DNA from: Gordionus sp. m RMFG-2023 | Taxonomy: Eukaryota > Nematomorpha > Gordioida > Chordodea > Parachordodidae | Direction of reading: 5' to 3' | Assembly: GCF_954871325.1 (NCBI RefSeq) | Contig: NC_088778.1 | Span: 15,217,666 to 15,281,665, forward strand | Length of the DNA stretch: 64,000 nucleotides | Shown: positions 43,601-50,120 of the stretch, in pieces | Layout: the number at the start of each line of letters is the position of its first letter | Numbering within the stretch: position 1 is the first letter of the stretch | Notes under the pieces: model-generated | Seen by the model: only the letters and a program-made list of their open reading frames with translations | Told to the model about the DNA's origin: nothing | The model's database searches: none | Translations under genes and position numbers: made by a program

Positions 43601-45845
43601 CACTTTTATATAAAATTAACAAAATTAGGTTTATTTGTGAATAGAAATTAAATATAATACAAAAATATATATTATATACTGTGTATATTTCATATTCAGA
43701 ACATCTTTATTTTATAATTATGTTATTTACTATTTCATTTTTTCTCTCTTTAGATCTAAAATAAAAATTTTGAACAATTAAGACACATATAAAAAAATCG
43801 ACATTTTATGGGCTTTTAAATATACTTATAAACAAGCCAAATTATGGTGACATTTAAACACCTCTTCTAAAAAGCAATTATGCAGCCAAATTAAGCAAAC
43901 CTAGGACATCGCCTTTTTTAAAATTCTAAAAATATGTCTTATCTGTGAATAAATTTGTAGTTAAGGTTTGTATTTATAAGATATAGAGTAAATATTGTAA
44001 GCTATGGCTCTTAAAATATAATAATATATACTTTCATATTATTTTTTTATATCAAGAATTTTTACTCAACTATTTTAGCCTTAATATTAATAGGTATAGA
44101 TTTATATGCTATCACACTTTATATTCATATTTAATTTTCGGTATGACAAATTATATCTTTATTTGAATAAAAGGAAAAACAAATTGATTTATTTACTAAT
44201 TCTTAATAAAAAACAATGGAATAAACAAATAGACAAATATATACAAATTTTCTTATTAGCTTATTAATTTTTACTTCTTCTATCAAAGGAACATTTAAAA
44301 TAATTTTGTAGCCTTCACATTTTCTTTATGGGAGTTATGAAGATTTATTATGAGAAAGGGAAAGGTTAGTTCAAAAAAAAAATAAAAAAATTATGTGTAT
44401 TAAAATAAAAAATATAAAAATATTTTGCTTTATAAAATCGGTATCGCCAAATTTTTAAAAAATAACGCTCTATCCAATATTTTTCGTAAGCGATCCAAAA
44501 CCTTATTGTAATATCGATGCAGCCCCAATGGCGTCACTAGCCTTTACAATCTCAGTGCTCAAATTTTTTTCATTTTAAATTTCTGAATTTTTTTGTCTTG
44601 AAAATGGCTTTATTTTTTATAGCTAACAATTTCAAAATTAGCTTTTTTGCTAACAATTTTGAAAACTTTTTTTTCCTTTTTTAGCTAACAATTTCAAAAT
44701 AACCATCTTTTTAAGGTTTATTTTAAAAAAAATCTCAAGGGTCTCTTTAAATATTTTAGGGGCTTGAGCCACTGTTTTTTCCTGGTGACGCTACCTTGGA
44801 GCCCTATAAATCATGATAGAAATATAACTATATTTTTTTAAAGCAATAATATTAAATTACATTATGTTACATCTTTCCCCTTTCATATTTAAGATTTTTA
44901 ATTCATTAAGCAAAAGCATTATATACAGTCCTTAACAATTCCGGGTACTAGCTGGGCCAATATTTTGAAAGCTGGCCTCAAATCGAAAAAAAACAACTTA
45001 CGTCTAGTTGAAATTATTTTTTACAAACGCTGACTGGTATGGTAAATAACTGTCTCTGCATATCTCTGATTATATTAATGTGACTATCATTTTTTTAAAT
45101 CACTTCCATTAATAACAGAGAACAATAAAGGTCTTATGATTGATCAGGATCATTTGTGTCAACCGTTTGTTTTTATTCATCTTTATTAGCATTCTAGAAG
45201 TTGTAGGATTCGGATATGCAGACAAACTGGTTTACCCCACTACCCCTCAATGCTAACTACCCACTTATAATTAGATATATCTTAAATTACAATTTTAAAT
45301 TATATAATCATATTATCTATTTATATTTTTTTAAGTCGTCCACGTCTTCTCTTCATTTATTTAACACCGATATTGACGCCAAACCCAAATATGGTGCCGA
45401 AAATTTTTGCTACATGCCGGAAGCAAAAGACCCTGATTTTTGCCAGTCTCAAAATGCTTCCCTTTGGGAATATCCAACATTATATTCACATTTTTATGAT
45501 TTATCCACCCGTCGATTTTTATCAATGTGTATTAATCCTTTGGTGAAGTCACAAATCAAGAAAATAAAAAATGAGATAGATGGTGAGGATGTTACTAACA
45601 GTGCAGCTGCCAATAATAGTTTTATCGATAAGGCTTACAAGAGTTTAATTAATGATCAATTTGATTTGAGAAAATTGTTAGATATACCTATTTCTCCTGT
45701 TATACCTAAGGATTGTGATGCGATTGAAAAACCTATTTGGCCGAACAAAGATAGAAAGATTTTTGAGAAACGCTTGGAGCAACTTATCACTCGGTACTCA
45801 AAAAGTGTCTACATATACGATAAATCATATTGTACTTTTACATGA
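18418..45845 (+). CDS. NOC3: Nucleolar complex protein 3 (NOC3), 11 exons over 27 kb
   Basis: NOC3 pairs with NOC2 to move pre-60S particles from nucleolus to nucleoplasm; in yeast it also helps load MCM at origins. Exons: 18418-18539, 18584-18732, 18770-18918, 18966-19242, 19279-19430, 19517-19645, 29694-29852, 36522-36818, 39295-39514, 39836-40095 and 45336-45845. Phases agree throughout, giving 2424 bases and 807 residues (human about 800). Key matches in order: an acidic serine-rich start (SESDDSSSDEEAE), ISSTILQNPEEN followed by IIKMKKL, FKDLIPGYKIRLPTEQEK, KPHFNFRKNIMSCLVPLLNH, STFAHIINIDFFHDL, TTFAILSGQ, RVSAFVKRLASL and the CBF-type end DPDFCQSQNASLWEYPTLYS. Short introns are 36-86 bp; the others are 10.0, 6.7, 2.5, 0.3 and 5.2 kb. 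Only the exon 9/10 junction is uncertain. Confidence 0.93.
19646..21525. other. NOC3 intron 6, first part: no feature seen
   Basis: First 1.9 kb of the 10,048-bp intron 19646-29693. AT-rich with no coding similarity. A patch near 21375-21440 (TAGCCAGGATTTTTACAATG) resembles an end of the TACGCC repeats. Confidence 0.4.
21526..21771. mobile_element. MITE with GTCGGTCTAGAATTGGAGTG ends
   Basis: The 27-bp inverted ends GTCGGTCTAGAATTGGAGTG... and ...CACTCCAATTCTAAGCCGAC enclose 246 bp of non-coding DNA. A second, interrupted copy starts at 22393. No clear target duplication, superfamily unknown. Confidence 0.7.
22468..23536. mobile_element. GGCCCG-type hAT MITE with perfect 8-bp duplication
   Basis: Ends CAGAGACCTGCAG and CTGCAGGTCTCAG are inverted (11 of 13), flanked on both sides by ATATAAAT, a perfect 8-bp target duplication. 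GC-rich blocks (GGCCCGGCCCGG) sit near both ends. A 337-bp MITE is nested inside at 22812-23148. The CAG...CTG ends and 8-bp duplication place the family in hAT. Confidence 0.85.
22812..23148. mobile_element. CAATGACATATAATA MITE, copy 1
   Basis: 337 bp with long inverted ends (CAATGACATATAATAATACC and the ACTGACGATTCATTCATT block) and perfect 8-bp flanking duplications GAGAATAT. A near-identical copy lies at 32276, and a fragment of one end near 34973-35000. Interior words CATCTTGGTTAC and AAAATGGCGGGTCC are also inverted. No coding capacity; hAT-like by duplication length. Confidence 0.88.
24240..25590 (+). repeat. Tandem segments in LINE 5' region
   Basis: Two nested duplications. ACCTTAACATCATCATTATG with TCACCCAACCTCATAAAATT recurs at about 24270 and 24480. 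A unit of about 300 bp at 24990-25290 and 25300-25590 repeats TTTGTACACATTTATTCCTC, ACTCTTCAAGACTCAAATTC and CATTAATACAA. Repeated 5' segments act as promoter monomers in some LINEs; that role here is inference. Confidence 0.7.
25680..28508 (+). CDS. LINE polyprotein: zinc finger, RT, endonuclease
   Basis: The frame is open to 28508 apart from one in-frame TAA at 27858-27860, totalling about 942 codons. It also stays open upstream of 25680 and has no early ATG, so the start is unknown. Domains: a CCHC finger (CPACSKN...HKTNGIVC, residues 47-73), reverse transcriptase with motif A VKIDF, motif B SQGIQQGDPLG and motif C YIDDG, then CKHC...GRHCLHC...H with C, and a PD-(D/E)xK-type endonuclease KRPDGMSLISW...LVWDFTC. 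The distance between motifs A and B is far too short, implying an in-frame loss of roughly 50-60 codons. This copy is therefore probably inactive despite its clean frame. The RPDG...WDxT endonuclease type is known from many invertebrate LINEs. Confidence 0.85.
28561..29693. other. NOC3 intron 6, last part with a small tandem duplication
   Basis: No gene. Bases 29071-29165 and 29166-29280 are two direct copies of a unit of about 95-115 bp (ACAATAATCATTAAAAAAAA ... ATATATATACAGTTTTG), the second with about 16 extra bases. The intron ends at an AAAATAAAAG acceptor. Confidence 0.6.
29694..29852 (+). CDS. NOC3: NOC3 exon 7
   Basis: 159 bp, phase 0 at both ends. Encodes VIDVFLWLKLDDVNTHSRAD and ends KTFVSRKQFK before GTAAAT. 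It matches the human segment TFLCLRIKEVEVKKDTED...SRMQRKW. It lies alone between the 10.0-kb and 6.7-kb introns. The open frame continues past the donor to about 29942 but loses similarity there. Confidence 0.85.
29853..30165. other. Start of NOC3 intron 7
   Basis: First 313 bp of the 6669-bp intron 29853-36521. No feature seen before the MITE at 30166. Confidence 0.4.
30166..30741. mobile_element. CAGGGATG hAT MITE with perfect 8-bp duplication
   Basis: 576 bp. Left end CAGGGATGTGAACCC and right end GGGTTTTCATCCCTG are inverted, with ATTTTTAT duplicated exactly on both sides. GGGTTCGGG words occur near both ends. Related to the larger copy at 31957. No coding sequence. Confidence 0.88.
30742..31261. 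other. AT-rich spacer in NOC3 intron 7
   Basis: No feature recognised. It may include the unrecognisable 5' part of the decayed hAT gene that follows. Confidence 0.35.
32276..32991. mobile_element. CAATGACATATAATA MITE, copy 2, itself interrupted
   Basis: Same family as 22812-23148, with perfect 8-bp duplications CAATATCC (32268-32275 and 32992-32999). Its right end is split by 32600-32976. Core words GACTGACGATTCATTTATTA and ATGAATGAATCGTCAGTCTA are intact. Confidence 0.87.
32600..32976. mobile_element. GGCCCG-type hAT MITE, innermost layer
   Basis: 377 bp with inverted ends TAGTGATCTGCA and TGCAAATCTCTA and perfect 8-bp duplications TTATATAT. The interior has GCCCGGCCCGGCCCG blocks at both ends and an AT-rich middle shared with 17927, 49340 and 58440. 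It is the youngest of the stacked insertions. Confidence 0.88.
34291..35284. other. NOC3 intron 7 spacer with repeat scraps
   Basis: 34440-34620 is a GC-richer patch (AAAGCCTGCGGGC ... TTGGCCCGCGCCGACCC) that looks like a degraded GGCCCG-type element. 34973-35000 is the right-end fragment of the CAATGACAT MITE. Nothing else recognised. The short minus-strand frame at 35100-35333 has no support. Confidence 0.4.
35285..36036 (-). mobile_element. hAT element relic with transposase tail
   Basis: Ends TAGGGCTGTGCCGATC and GATATTAATATCGGCACAACCCTA are inverted at TAGGGYTGTGCCGAT, and flanks ATATATGT/GTATATGT match at 7 of 8. On the minus strand near 35640-35580 a frame reads SESAFSTAGDIDSPYR, the hAT dimerisation signature (S-E-R-x-F-S-x-x-G). 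The remainder of the transposase is lost, so this is an internally deleted copy. Confidence 0.75.
36037..36521. other. End of NOC3 intron 7
   Basis: No gene or named repeat. Near 36280-36410 there are repeated ATTCGAATCGAATAA-like words, weakly palindromic. The intron ends at AAAATCCGCTAG. Confidence 0.4.
36522..36818 (+). CDS. NOC3: NOC3 exon 8
   Basis: 297 bp, phase 0 at both ends. Starts KAKAFEKFNKDMERAEA after the CGCTAG acceptor and continues HIFILYFKILRN, KLLASVLKGLSTFAHIINID and FFHDLIACLSEISVSK. It aligns without gaps around the junctions to human AEEKLERELREAEA...LEGLAKFAHLINVEFFDDL. The donor is GTTGAT, a weak site. Together with exon 9 the spacing to TTFAILSGQ equals that in human NOC3L. 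Confidence 0.9.
36895..39248 (-). mobile_element. DNA transposon with TIRs over 300 bp, SHGKGPCDG transposase
   Basis: Left end TGGGTAATTCCATGACAAAT and right end TTTGACGTGGAATCACCCA are inverted, and the two arms remain similar for about 350 bp or more (36895-37250 and 38890-39248). Flanks TATA/TATT suggest a TA-type target, not firmly. Transposase remnants lie on the minus strand. Related to the element at 40140. It fills nearly all of NOC3 intron 8: without it, only about 120 bp remain. I know this protein family from animal genomes but cannot name its superfamily. Confidence 0.8.
37831..38433 (-). pseudogene. Transposase remnant (QYKNR...SHGKGPCDG family)
   Basis: Frame 38433-38116 reads KIYYCSEGSAAQYKNRNFF, CYHESDFGVAAEWHF, SAISHGKGPCDGLGGTLKRL, AARSSLQR. 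Frame 38079-37831 reads a downstream segment NEQKIYKRLNYEKVNLARPI with PGTREIHAVFP. The two frames are offset with a short gap, so at least one frameshift is present, and N-terminal coding is not recognised. The Asp expected before GxAAQYKN appears as Glu. Confidence 0.65.
39295..40095 (+). CDS. NOC3: NOC3 exons 9-10
   Basis: Exon 9 starts at 39295 (MTSKTDKLHAILTTFAILSG) after TTAAG, phase 0. The next segment VAKCIDACFIRRPDALESTC, RVSAFVKRLASLCL matches human VLQCLDVMLTKRRKQVS...FIKRLCTLAL and ends GKLLQ at CAG|GTTAAT, phase 0. The junction between them is uncertain. The phase-compatible choice is a GTTTTA donor after 39514 (phase 1) joined to 39836 or 39839. A phase-0 acceptor at 39768 would need a different donor. 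Confidence 0.82.
40140..42848 (-). mobile_element. Second long-TIR transposon of the SHGKGPCDG family
   Basis: Arms 40160-40595 and 42405-42836 are inverted copies of each other (ATATGGTCATCTTTAGATAC / CTAAAGATGGCCATATCTCA; ACCAAAAACCGGAAATGGCT / AGCCATTTCCGGTTTTTGGT). The arms are about 430 bp. The extreme ends share AATCAAC and ATTC..CAACCC. Minus-strand coding remnants match those of the 36895 element. It begins about 45 bp inside NOC3 intron 10. A GGCCCG-type scrap lies near 40650-40715. Confidence 0.75.
40917..41688 (-). pseudogene. Transposase remnant of the 40140 element
   Basis: Frame 41192-40917 reads GGITKRLAARASPQRVYENH, then ILTTMDLYNYANNIPGINYI, FVSNVEYL and RIPGTQKLFQW, which is the region downstream of SHGKGPCDG. 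Frame 41688-41464 (EFVYMIEKLNILSYAFISSK) is an upstream piece. Separate frames and missing motif residues show decay. It covers more of the C-terminal part than the 36895 copy. Confidence 0.6.
42849..44528. other. NOC3 intron 10 spacer, no gene
   Basis: AT-rich. Near 43430-43215 on the minus strand broken frames read CIPLIYALAAYVDSQEISQI and KEWLQNSFKELLNDE, which looks like decayed coding sequence I cannot identify, probably transposon-derived. Nothing else recognised. Confidence 0.4.
44529..44800. mobile_element. TGGCGTCAC-ended MITE
   Basis: Left end TGGCGTCACTAGCC and right end CCTGGTGACGCTACC are inverted, about 270 bp apart. AACAATTTCAAAAT words recur inside. A single end of the same type lies near 4770 (TAGTGACGCCACTG). 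No target duplication identified. Confidence 0.6.
44801..45335. other. End of NOC3 intron 10
   Basis: No named repeat. The intron closes with a pyrimidine-rich TTTATATTTTTTTAAG acceptor. The open frame starting at 45216 reads through the last 120 bp of intron. Confidence 0.5.
45336..45845 (+). CDS. NOC3: NOC3 exon 11 (C-terminal CBF-type domain)
   Basis: 510 bp, phase 0 start, ending at TGA. SSTSSLHLFNTDIDAKPKYG, AENFCYMPEAKDPDFCQSQN and ASLWEYPTLYSHFYD match human [32 protein letters not shown] in order and spacing. The tail RLEQLITRYSKSV matches the human NEDLNQLIKRYSSEV. An acidic, Asn-rich linker of about 70 residues lies between them. This is the final exon; no further coding sequence is expected. 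Confidence 0.92.
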   Translation, partial: SSTSSLHLFNTDIDAKPKYGAENFCYMPEAKDPDFCQSQNASLWEYPTLYSHFYDLSTRRFLSMCINPLVKSQIKKIKNEIDGEDVTNSAAANNSFIDKAYKSLINDQFDLRKLLDIPISPVIPKDCDAIEKPIWPNKDRKIFEKRLEQLITRYSKSVYIYDKSYCTFT

Positions 45846-46395
45846 TACTATTGTATCGATTCAATCTTAATTTTAAGAATGTTGTAGATTGTTTGATAAA
45901 ATAAAATTGCTGAACTTTATTCGAATCATTTAATTGTATCGTTTCACCCGTTTTATAAATATGTGAACACAAATTTTATTATTTAAAAAAAAATTTTAAA
46001 CCCTATTTTAGTGATTAGGGCTACATGCCAAATTTTAATCTCTTCATGAGTACCCATATTATCTATAATTGCTTTTATGGATCGTTTAATTAATCTGCCA
46101 GCTTTAAATACTTTAGTAATCTTATAAAGCAATGTCTTTAACAAAATGACCAGAAACAAGCTAATATGAACACAGAAATGAATTATTAAATGCTAAAATT
46201 GAATCGATCTCATAATGCTTCTTAATATCAGTATTTATGTAAAATTAATAAATTCAGAAGCCACATAAATTATATAGTAAATGGTAGGGTATCAAATAAA
46301 AAGAATGGCGGTCCAATTTAAGGTATCACTTCACTACAGTGTTATTAAATATAAATATCGATGTAATAAATTATCAACAACGTAAAGGATTGTTA
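45846..46395. other. NOC3 3' flank
   Basis: AT-rich. Probably contains the NOC3 3' UTR; several AATAAA-like words are present, so the polyadenylation site cannot be singled out. No repeat recognised. Confidence 0.4.
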
Positions 46396-46773
46396 TTAAC
46401 CCATTAATGGTCAACGTACCATATCTGCAACAGTTGTTATTTATTGATTTTTCACATAAATATTTTGAATTGAAATAATTTCACATATGATTCTTATAGC
46501 TCAAAGATTGTACTATAACATGAAAAATATTTATTTTTGAGTGCGCTAGATGCCATTAAAATTCGACAATTTTGGACTATTAAAATGCCAAATGTTCTAG
46601 GCTCCCTCGTTGAAAGAGTATTTATTTATTTTTTAAATGCTATTGACATACATTTATTTCTTATAGATGCCTTTATTTATTATAATTATTTTTGACCCAT
46701 CATTCTATCTATTCTCGGATTTATAATCATATGTACTGTACCATTTATGCAACGTTGACCACATAAGGGTTTA
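46396..46773. repeat. piggyBac-like inverted ends
   Basis: TTAACCCATTAATGGTCAAC at 46396 and AACGTTGACCACATAAGGGT ending at 46770 are inverted, and the left copy sits at a TTAA, the piggyBac target. The right side reads TTTA. This may be a 370-bp MITE, or the 5' end region of the piggyBac relic that follows. A similar word (CCCCTAATGTCAACGTTGCA) occurs at about 48531. Confidence 0.5.
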
Positions 46774-47039
46774 CAAGTAAATATTTTATTATAAATTTTT
46801 ATTTATATTCTTACTAAGCAAAAATACTATTTTTTCATCATAATATTTTTATTAATTATAATAAGAAAATCCATAATTTTTATTGTTATTTTCATTATAT
46901 TTTTTTCATTTGAATATAGAAATTATTTGTAGATTATTTATTATCATCTTATATTTGCCAAATTTTTAAATAATATTAAAATATTATTATGACAAAACAA
47001 TTATTAACAGTTTTTGAAGCCTTATCTACGCTTTTCATG

Positions 47040-47730
47040 AAGGCCTGTGTATAAAACAGATGTTATATACAAATTATACCTCCTAATACTGTTTTAGTTA
47101 GTGATGAAGAAGATTTCGATGAAAACGATCTAACTGACAAACCTAATATTCCAGGCGAGATAGAAATCCAATATCCAGCAGACATTGATATTGTCTCAGA
47201 AACCTCAATATCTACAAATCAAGAATGCTAATTTCAATTTGATTTGATCCGAAAAACTTCAATAGAAATATTTGAATTATTTTTTGATCAAGAAATGTAT
47301 TCAATTCACTGCTTGTGGATCAATCACATTATTATTCCAAACAAAACAATAGACCAAATTTTATTACAAAGCAGGTCAGAGATGAAAAGATTTATAGGAA
47401 TTTGCTAACTGAATATCATTCCTTACTGCAAGAATATATTGGTCAAATGACAATAATATTACCATACCAATCGTTAGGAATTCAATGACACCACATACAT
47501 TTCGCGATATCAAATGGAATCTACATTTATCTACTCAATTTTTCGGCCGGAAATAACTGATACTTTTGAATCCCTTGGTAAATAAAAAAATGAATACAAG
47601 TAGAGGCCATCCTAGTCAATTTTCCTCATTTAGCGAAACACCTGAAAATTCTAATGGTCATTATGTTACAGCTATTATCGATAATAAAAGGCTACGTTGT
47701 AAGCTTTATCATAGTCAGACAAGATAAATA
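47040..47730 (+). pseudogene. Decayed piggyBac transposase
   Basis: Broken plus-strand frames show piggyBac transposase landmarks in order: acidic start VSDEEDFDENDLTD, then PNIPGEIEIQYP, FDLIRKTSIEIFELFFDQEM, SEMKRFIGI, LLTEYHSLLQEYIGQ, and a C-terminal RGHPSQFSSFSETPENSNGH with a Cys-containing tail. The catalytic middle is largely absent and several stops and shifts interrupt the frame. Confidence 0.65.
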
Positions 47731-47798
47731 TATGTAACATGTGTCAAATACCAATACATATTGTTTTAAAAAAATTTTAAATATAAAAAAAATTGCAG

Positions 47799-48430
47799 AG
47801 TTGTTAAAAGATACTTTTTAAATGGATCTAGATACAGATACATAGTCTCAAAAGTTATCTAGATACAGATACAGCGTCTAAAAAGTTATCAAGATACAGA
47901 TACAATTTTTAAATGTATCTATATACAGATACATTTTTATTATGCTCTTATAGGTTTGCATAAACCTAAATTAATATTATATTGTGAAAATGTCATGGTA
48001 AAGCAATATAACTTGTTGTTGCTTCCTCTTCATCGATATAGATCTAAATAAATATATAAACTTAAAAATTTAGTTATAAAATAAAATTTGCCATTTCCAT
48101 ATTGTAATATTAAAATTTGTATGGTTTATTCGGACATAATATATAAATTAATGAATATTTATATATATTTTTTATATATAAGTTTTAATATTTTATGTAT
48201 ATATAATTCTTATAGTATTAATAAATATTAATATATAATATATATATATTTATTTATTTCATAAGCTCATATGAAATAAAATAAATTTTACAGTCAAATA
48301 TTTTTATTTATAATAAAAAAGGGGTATATAAAATGTATCTTAAAAAGTATCTAAAAACAGATACAGATACCTCTAAAAAATATCTAGATACAGATACTAC
48401 ATTTTTATATCTAGATACTTTAACAACTCT
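47799..48430. mobile_element. hAT-type MITE with ATCTAGATACAGATAC repeats
   Basis: Left end AGAGTTGTTAAAAGATAC and right end GATACTTTAACAACTCT are inverted. Just inside each end are several copies of TATCTAGATACAGATAC or ACAGATACAGATAC (four left, about three right). The ends resemble the TAGTGTTGTTAA family. The interior is AT-rich and non-coding. Target duplication not clear. Confidence 0.65.
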
Positions 48431-48840
48431 AAATTGTATCATATAAATTTAAAATATGTAAATAAATTTTGAAATTTTCTATCGTATTTCGATTTTTTGC
48501 AATAATATAATTTTATCTTATTTTTATACCCCTAATGTCAACGTTGCATATAACAACGGTTCAGATTTCCTATTTAGGATGATTTTTTCATGCCGATTTT
48601 CTTATGATTTCTTAGACTAAGATAAATAAAATTCTAAAAAACCAATAATTTTTATCGGTTGTAAAAAGTGGTAAAATAGCTGGGTTGGGTCAGCTTGACT
48701 GCTAATTAAGCAAGATTTGAGGCCAAAAATATGACCTCACACCCGAGGCATGTACCAGATCCATCCTAATGGGCCTTATTAGCCAACCCATCAAGTTGGC
48801 CAGCAGTTTTACTCACTTGGTCTACCCGAAAGGTTAGAGT
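48431..48840. other. Intergenic spacer
   Basis: No gene. The 48720-48830 stretch is GC-richer (AAGTTGGCCAGCAG) without an assigned family. 48833-48840 is the target duplication of the next MITE. Confidence 0.35.
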
Positions 48841-49058
48841 TAGTATTGTTAAAAAGCCCGATTTGGGTGAATTTTTCAAAACCGCCTGATTAAGGTTTTT
48901 GCTAAAATAATATCATGTAAGCATCGAGATTTGGCAAATAGATGTCCAACATTTCTTCCAGCTATGAACAAAATCTTTAGGCTTGCTTAATGATATTTTG
49001 GTTATAATCATGAGCGTTTTTTTTAAATCGACCCGAATCGGGCTTTTTAACAACACTA
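48841..49058. mobile_element. TAGTGTTGTTAA-type hAT MITE
   Basis: 218 bp with inverted ends TAGTATTGTTAAAAAGCCCG and CGGGCTTTTTAACAACACTA. Flanks GTTAGAGT (48833-48840) and GTTAAAGT (49059-49066) match at 7 of 8, a hAT-type duplication. It shares its termini with the 9504-12670 element and the right end at 55434. Confidence 0.85.
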
Positions 49059-49339
49059 GTTAAAGTATATAATTTAAATACAATGTTTTAAGCCTTGTTA
49101 AAGGTTTCTGATATTAGAAAGCTGTTTTAAAACTTTGAGTAAGAAATTGGCTACATTATTTTTTACTCCATAGGGAAAATAAATTAATATTAAAATTTTT
49201 TAAACGCTTTTTTTGAGTCCACTTAGGTATTAGAAAGTAGTTATAAGTGAAAGACCTTTAGATCTAGTAAAAAATTCACAGCTATTTTTTTTACTTTACA
49301 AAAAATATGAAAAAAGTACTCTATTTTGAGCCTTTAAAC

Positions 49340-49726
49340 CAGAGATCTGCAAAAGTAGGCCCTGGCCGGGCATTTCTTAAAGAGTTCGGGCTGGGTCTGG
49401 CTTAATAGTTTTTAAAAAAATTTGGGCCAACTGGGTCTGGCCTTGAAATCTTTATTAAATATATCTAAATTTATCAATTTTATGTTGAATTTTTTATGTA
49501 AAATAAAAATATTTGATTTTATTTATAGAAACTAGATGCCATATAACATACCTTTTATTTTGAGTAATTATAAAAATAAATTCGGGCCAGGCCTGCAAAT
49601 TTTTTTTATAAATATTCGGGCCTGGCCGGCAAAACTTTTTTAAAAAGATTTCGGGTTAGGGCCAGGCCAGGCTTACAAATTTTTTTTAAAAAATTTAGTG
49701 TCATACTAGGCCGATGCAGATCAATT
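49340..49726. repeat. GGCCCG-type hAT MITE, older copy
   Basis: Ends CAGAGATCTGCA and TGCAGATCAATT are inverted. GGCCCTGGCCGGG and GGGCCTGGCCGGC blocks and the AT-rich middle match the 17927 and 32600 copies. No clear target duplication, and base changes at former CG sites suggest greater age. Confidence 0.7.
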
Positions 49727-49764
49727 TATAAAAATCGACTTTTTATTACGAATATGAATAAATT

Positions 49765-50120
49765 CTATGTTTTATTAATTGTGACAAATTTAATACCACC
49801 AATATCTAAAATAAATTTTAAAAAATCCACAAATCTTTTATTTCTTCTTCTTGGCTTTTCTTTTAAACGATTTTCATGTGATGATTCCTTTTCGATATTT
49901 TGATACATGAATCTGGATCCATTCCGATATCGAAGGTCCATCATTATTAATGAGCATATTAGTATTAACATCTAAGTATCTTTTAGAATTTACCAAATAT
50001 ATTGGGTTTGGTGTTTAACAAAATGAGTATTTCTCCTCATCCAATATATACACTAAGCCTTATCTTTTTTGCATAGCTATAAGCTACTCTATTATATTCC
50101 TTAAACTTAATATTAGTCAG
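49765..50120 (-). pseudogene. C-terminal scrap of a hAT transposase
   Basis: On the minus strand a frame reads MLINNDGPSISEWIQIHVSK then KSFKRKAKKKK. This matches the last part of the decayed hAT gene at 34080-34260 (VNSRPSTMSEWI ... KYGKGII ... MKSFQK). The longer clean frame at 49971-49765 is a different reading frame of the same remnant and is not a host gene. Confidence 0.55.

Noticed and set aside
45216-45335. Extension of the NOC3 last exon to an ATG at 45216
   Set aside because: The Ile/Tyr/Leu-rich stretch is intron sequence ending in a pyrimidine-rich acceptor; similarity to NOC3 starts after 45336 in the correct phase.
49765-49971. 68-codon minus-strand frame with a basic KEKPRRRNKRF stretch that looks host-like
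   Set aside because: The adjacent frame reads GPSISEW...KSFKRKAKKKK, matching the tail of a hAT transposase, so this is an off-frame shadow of a relic.
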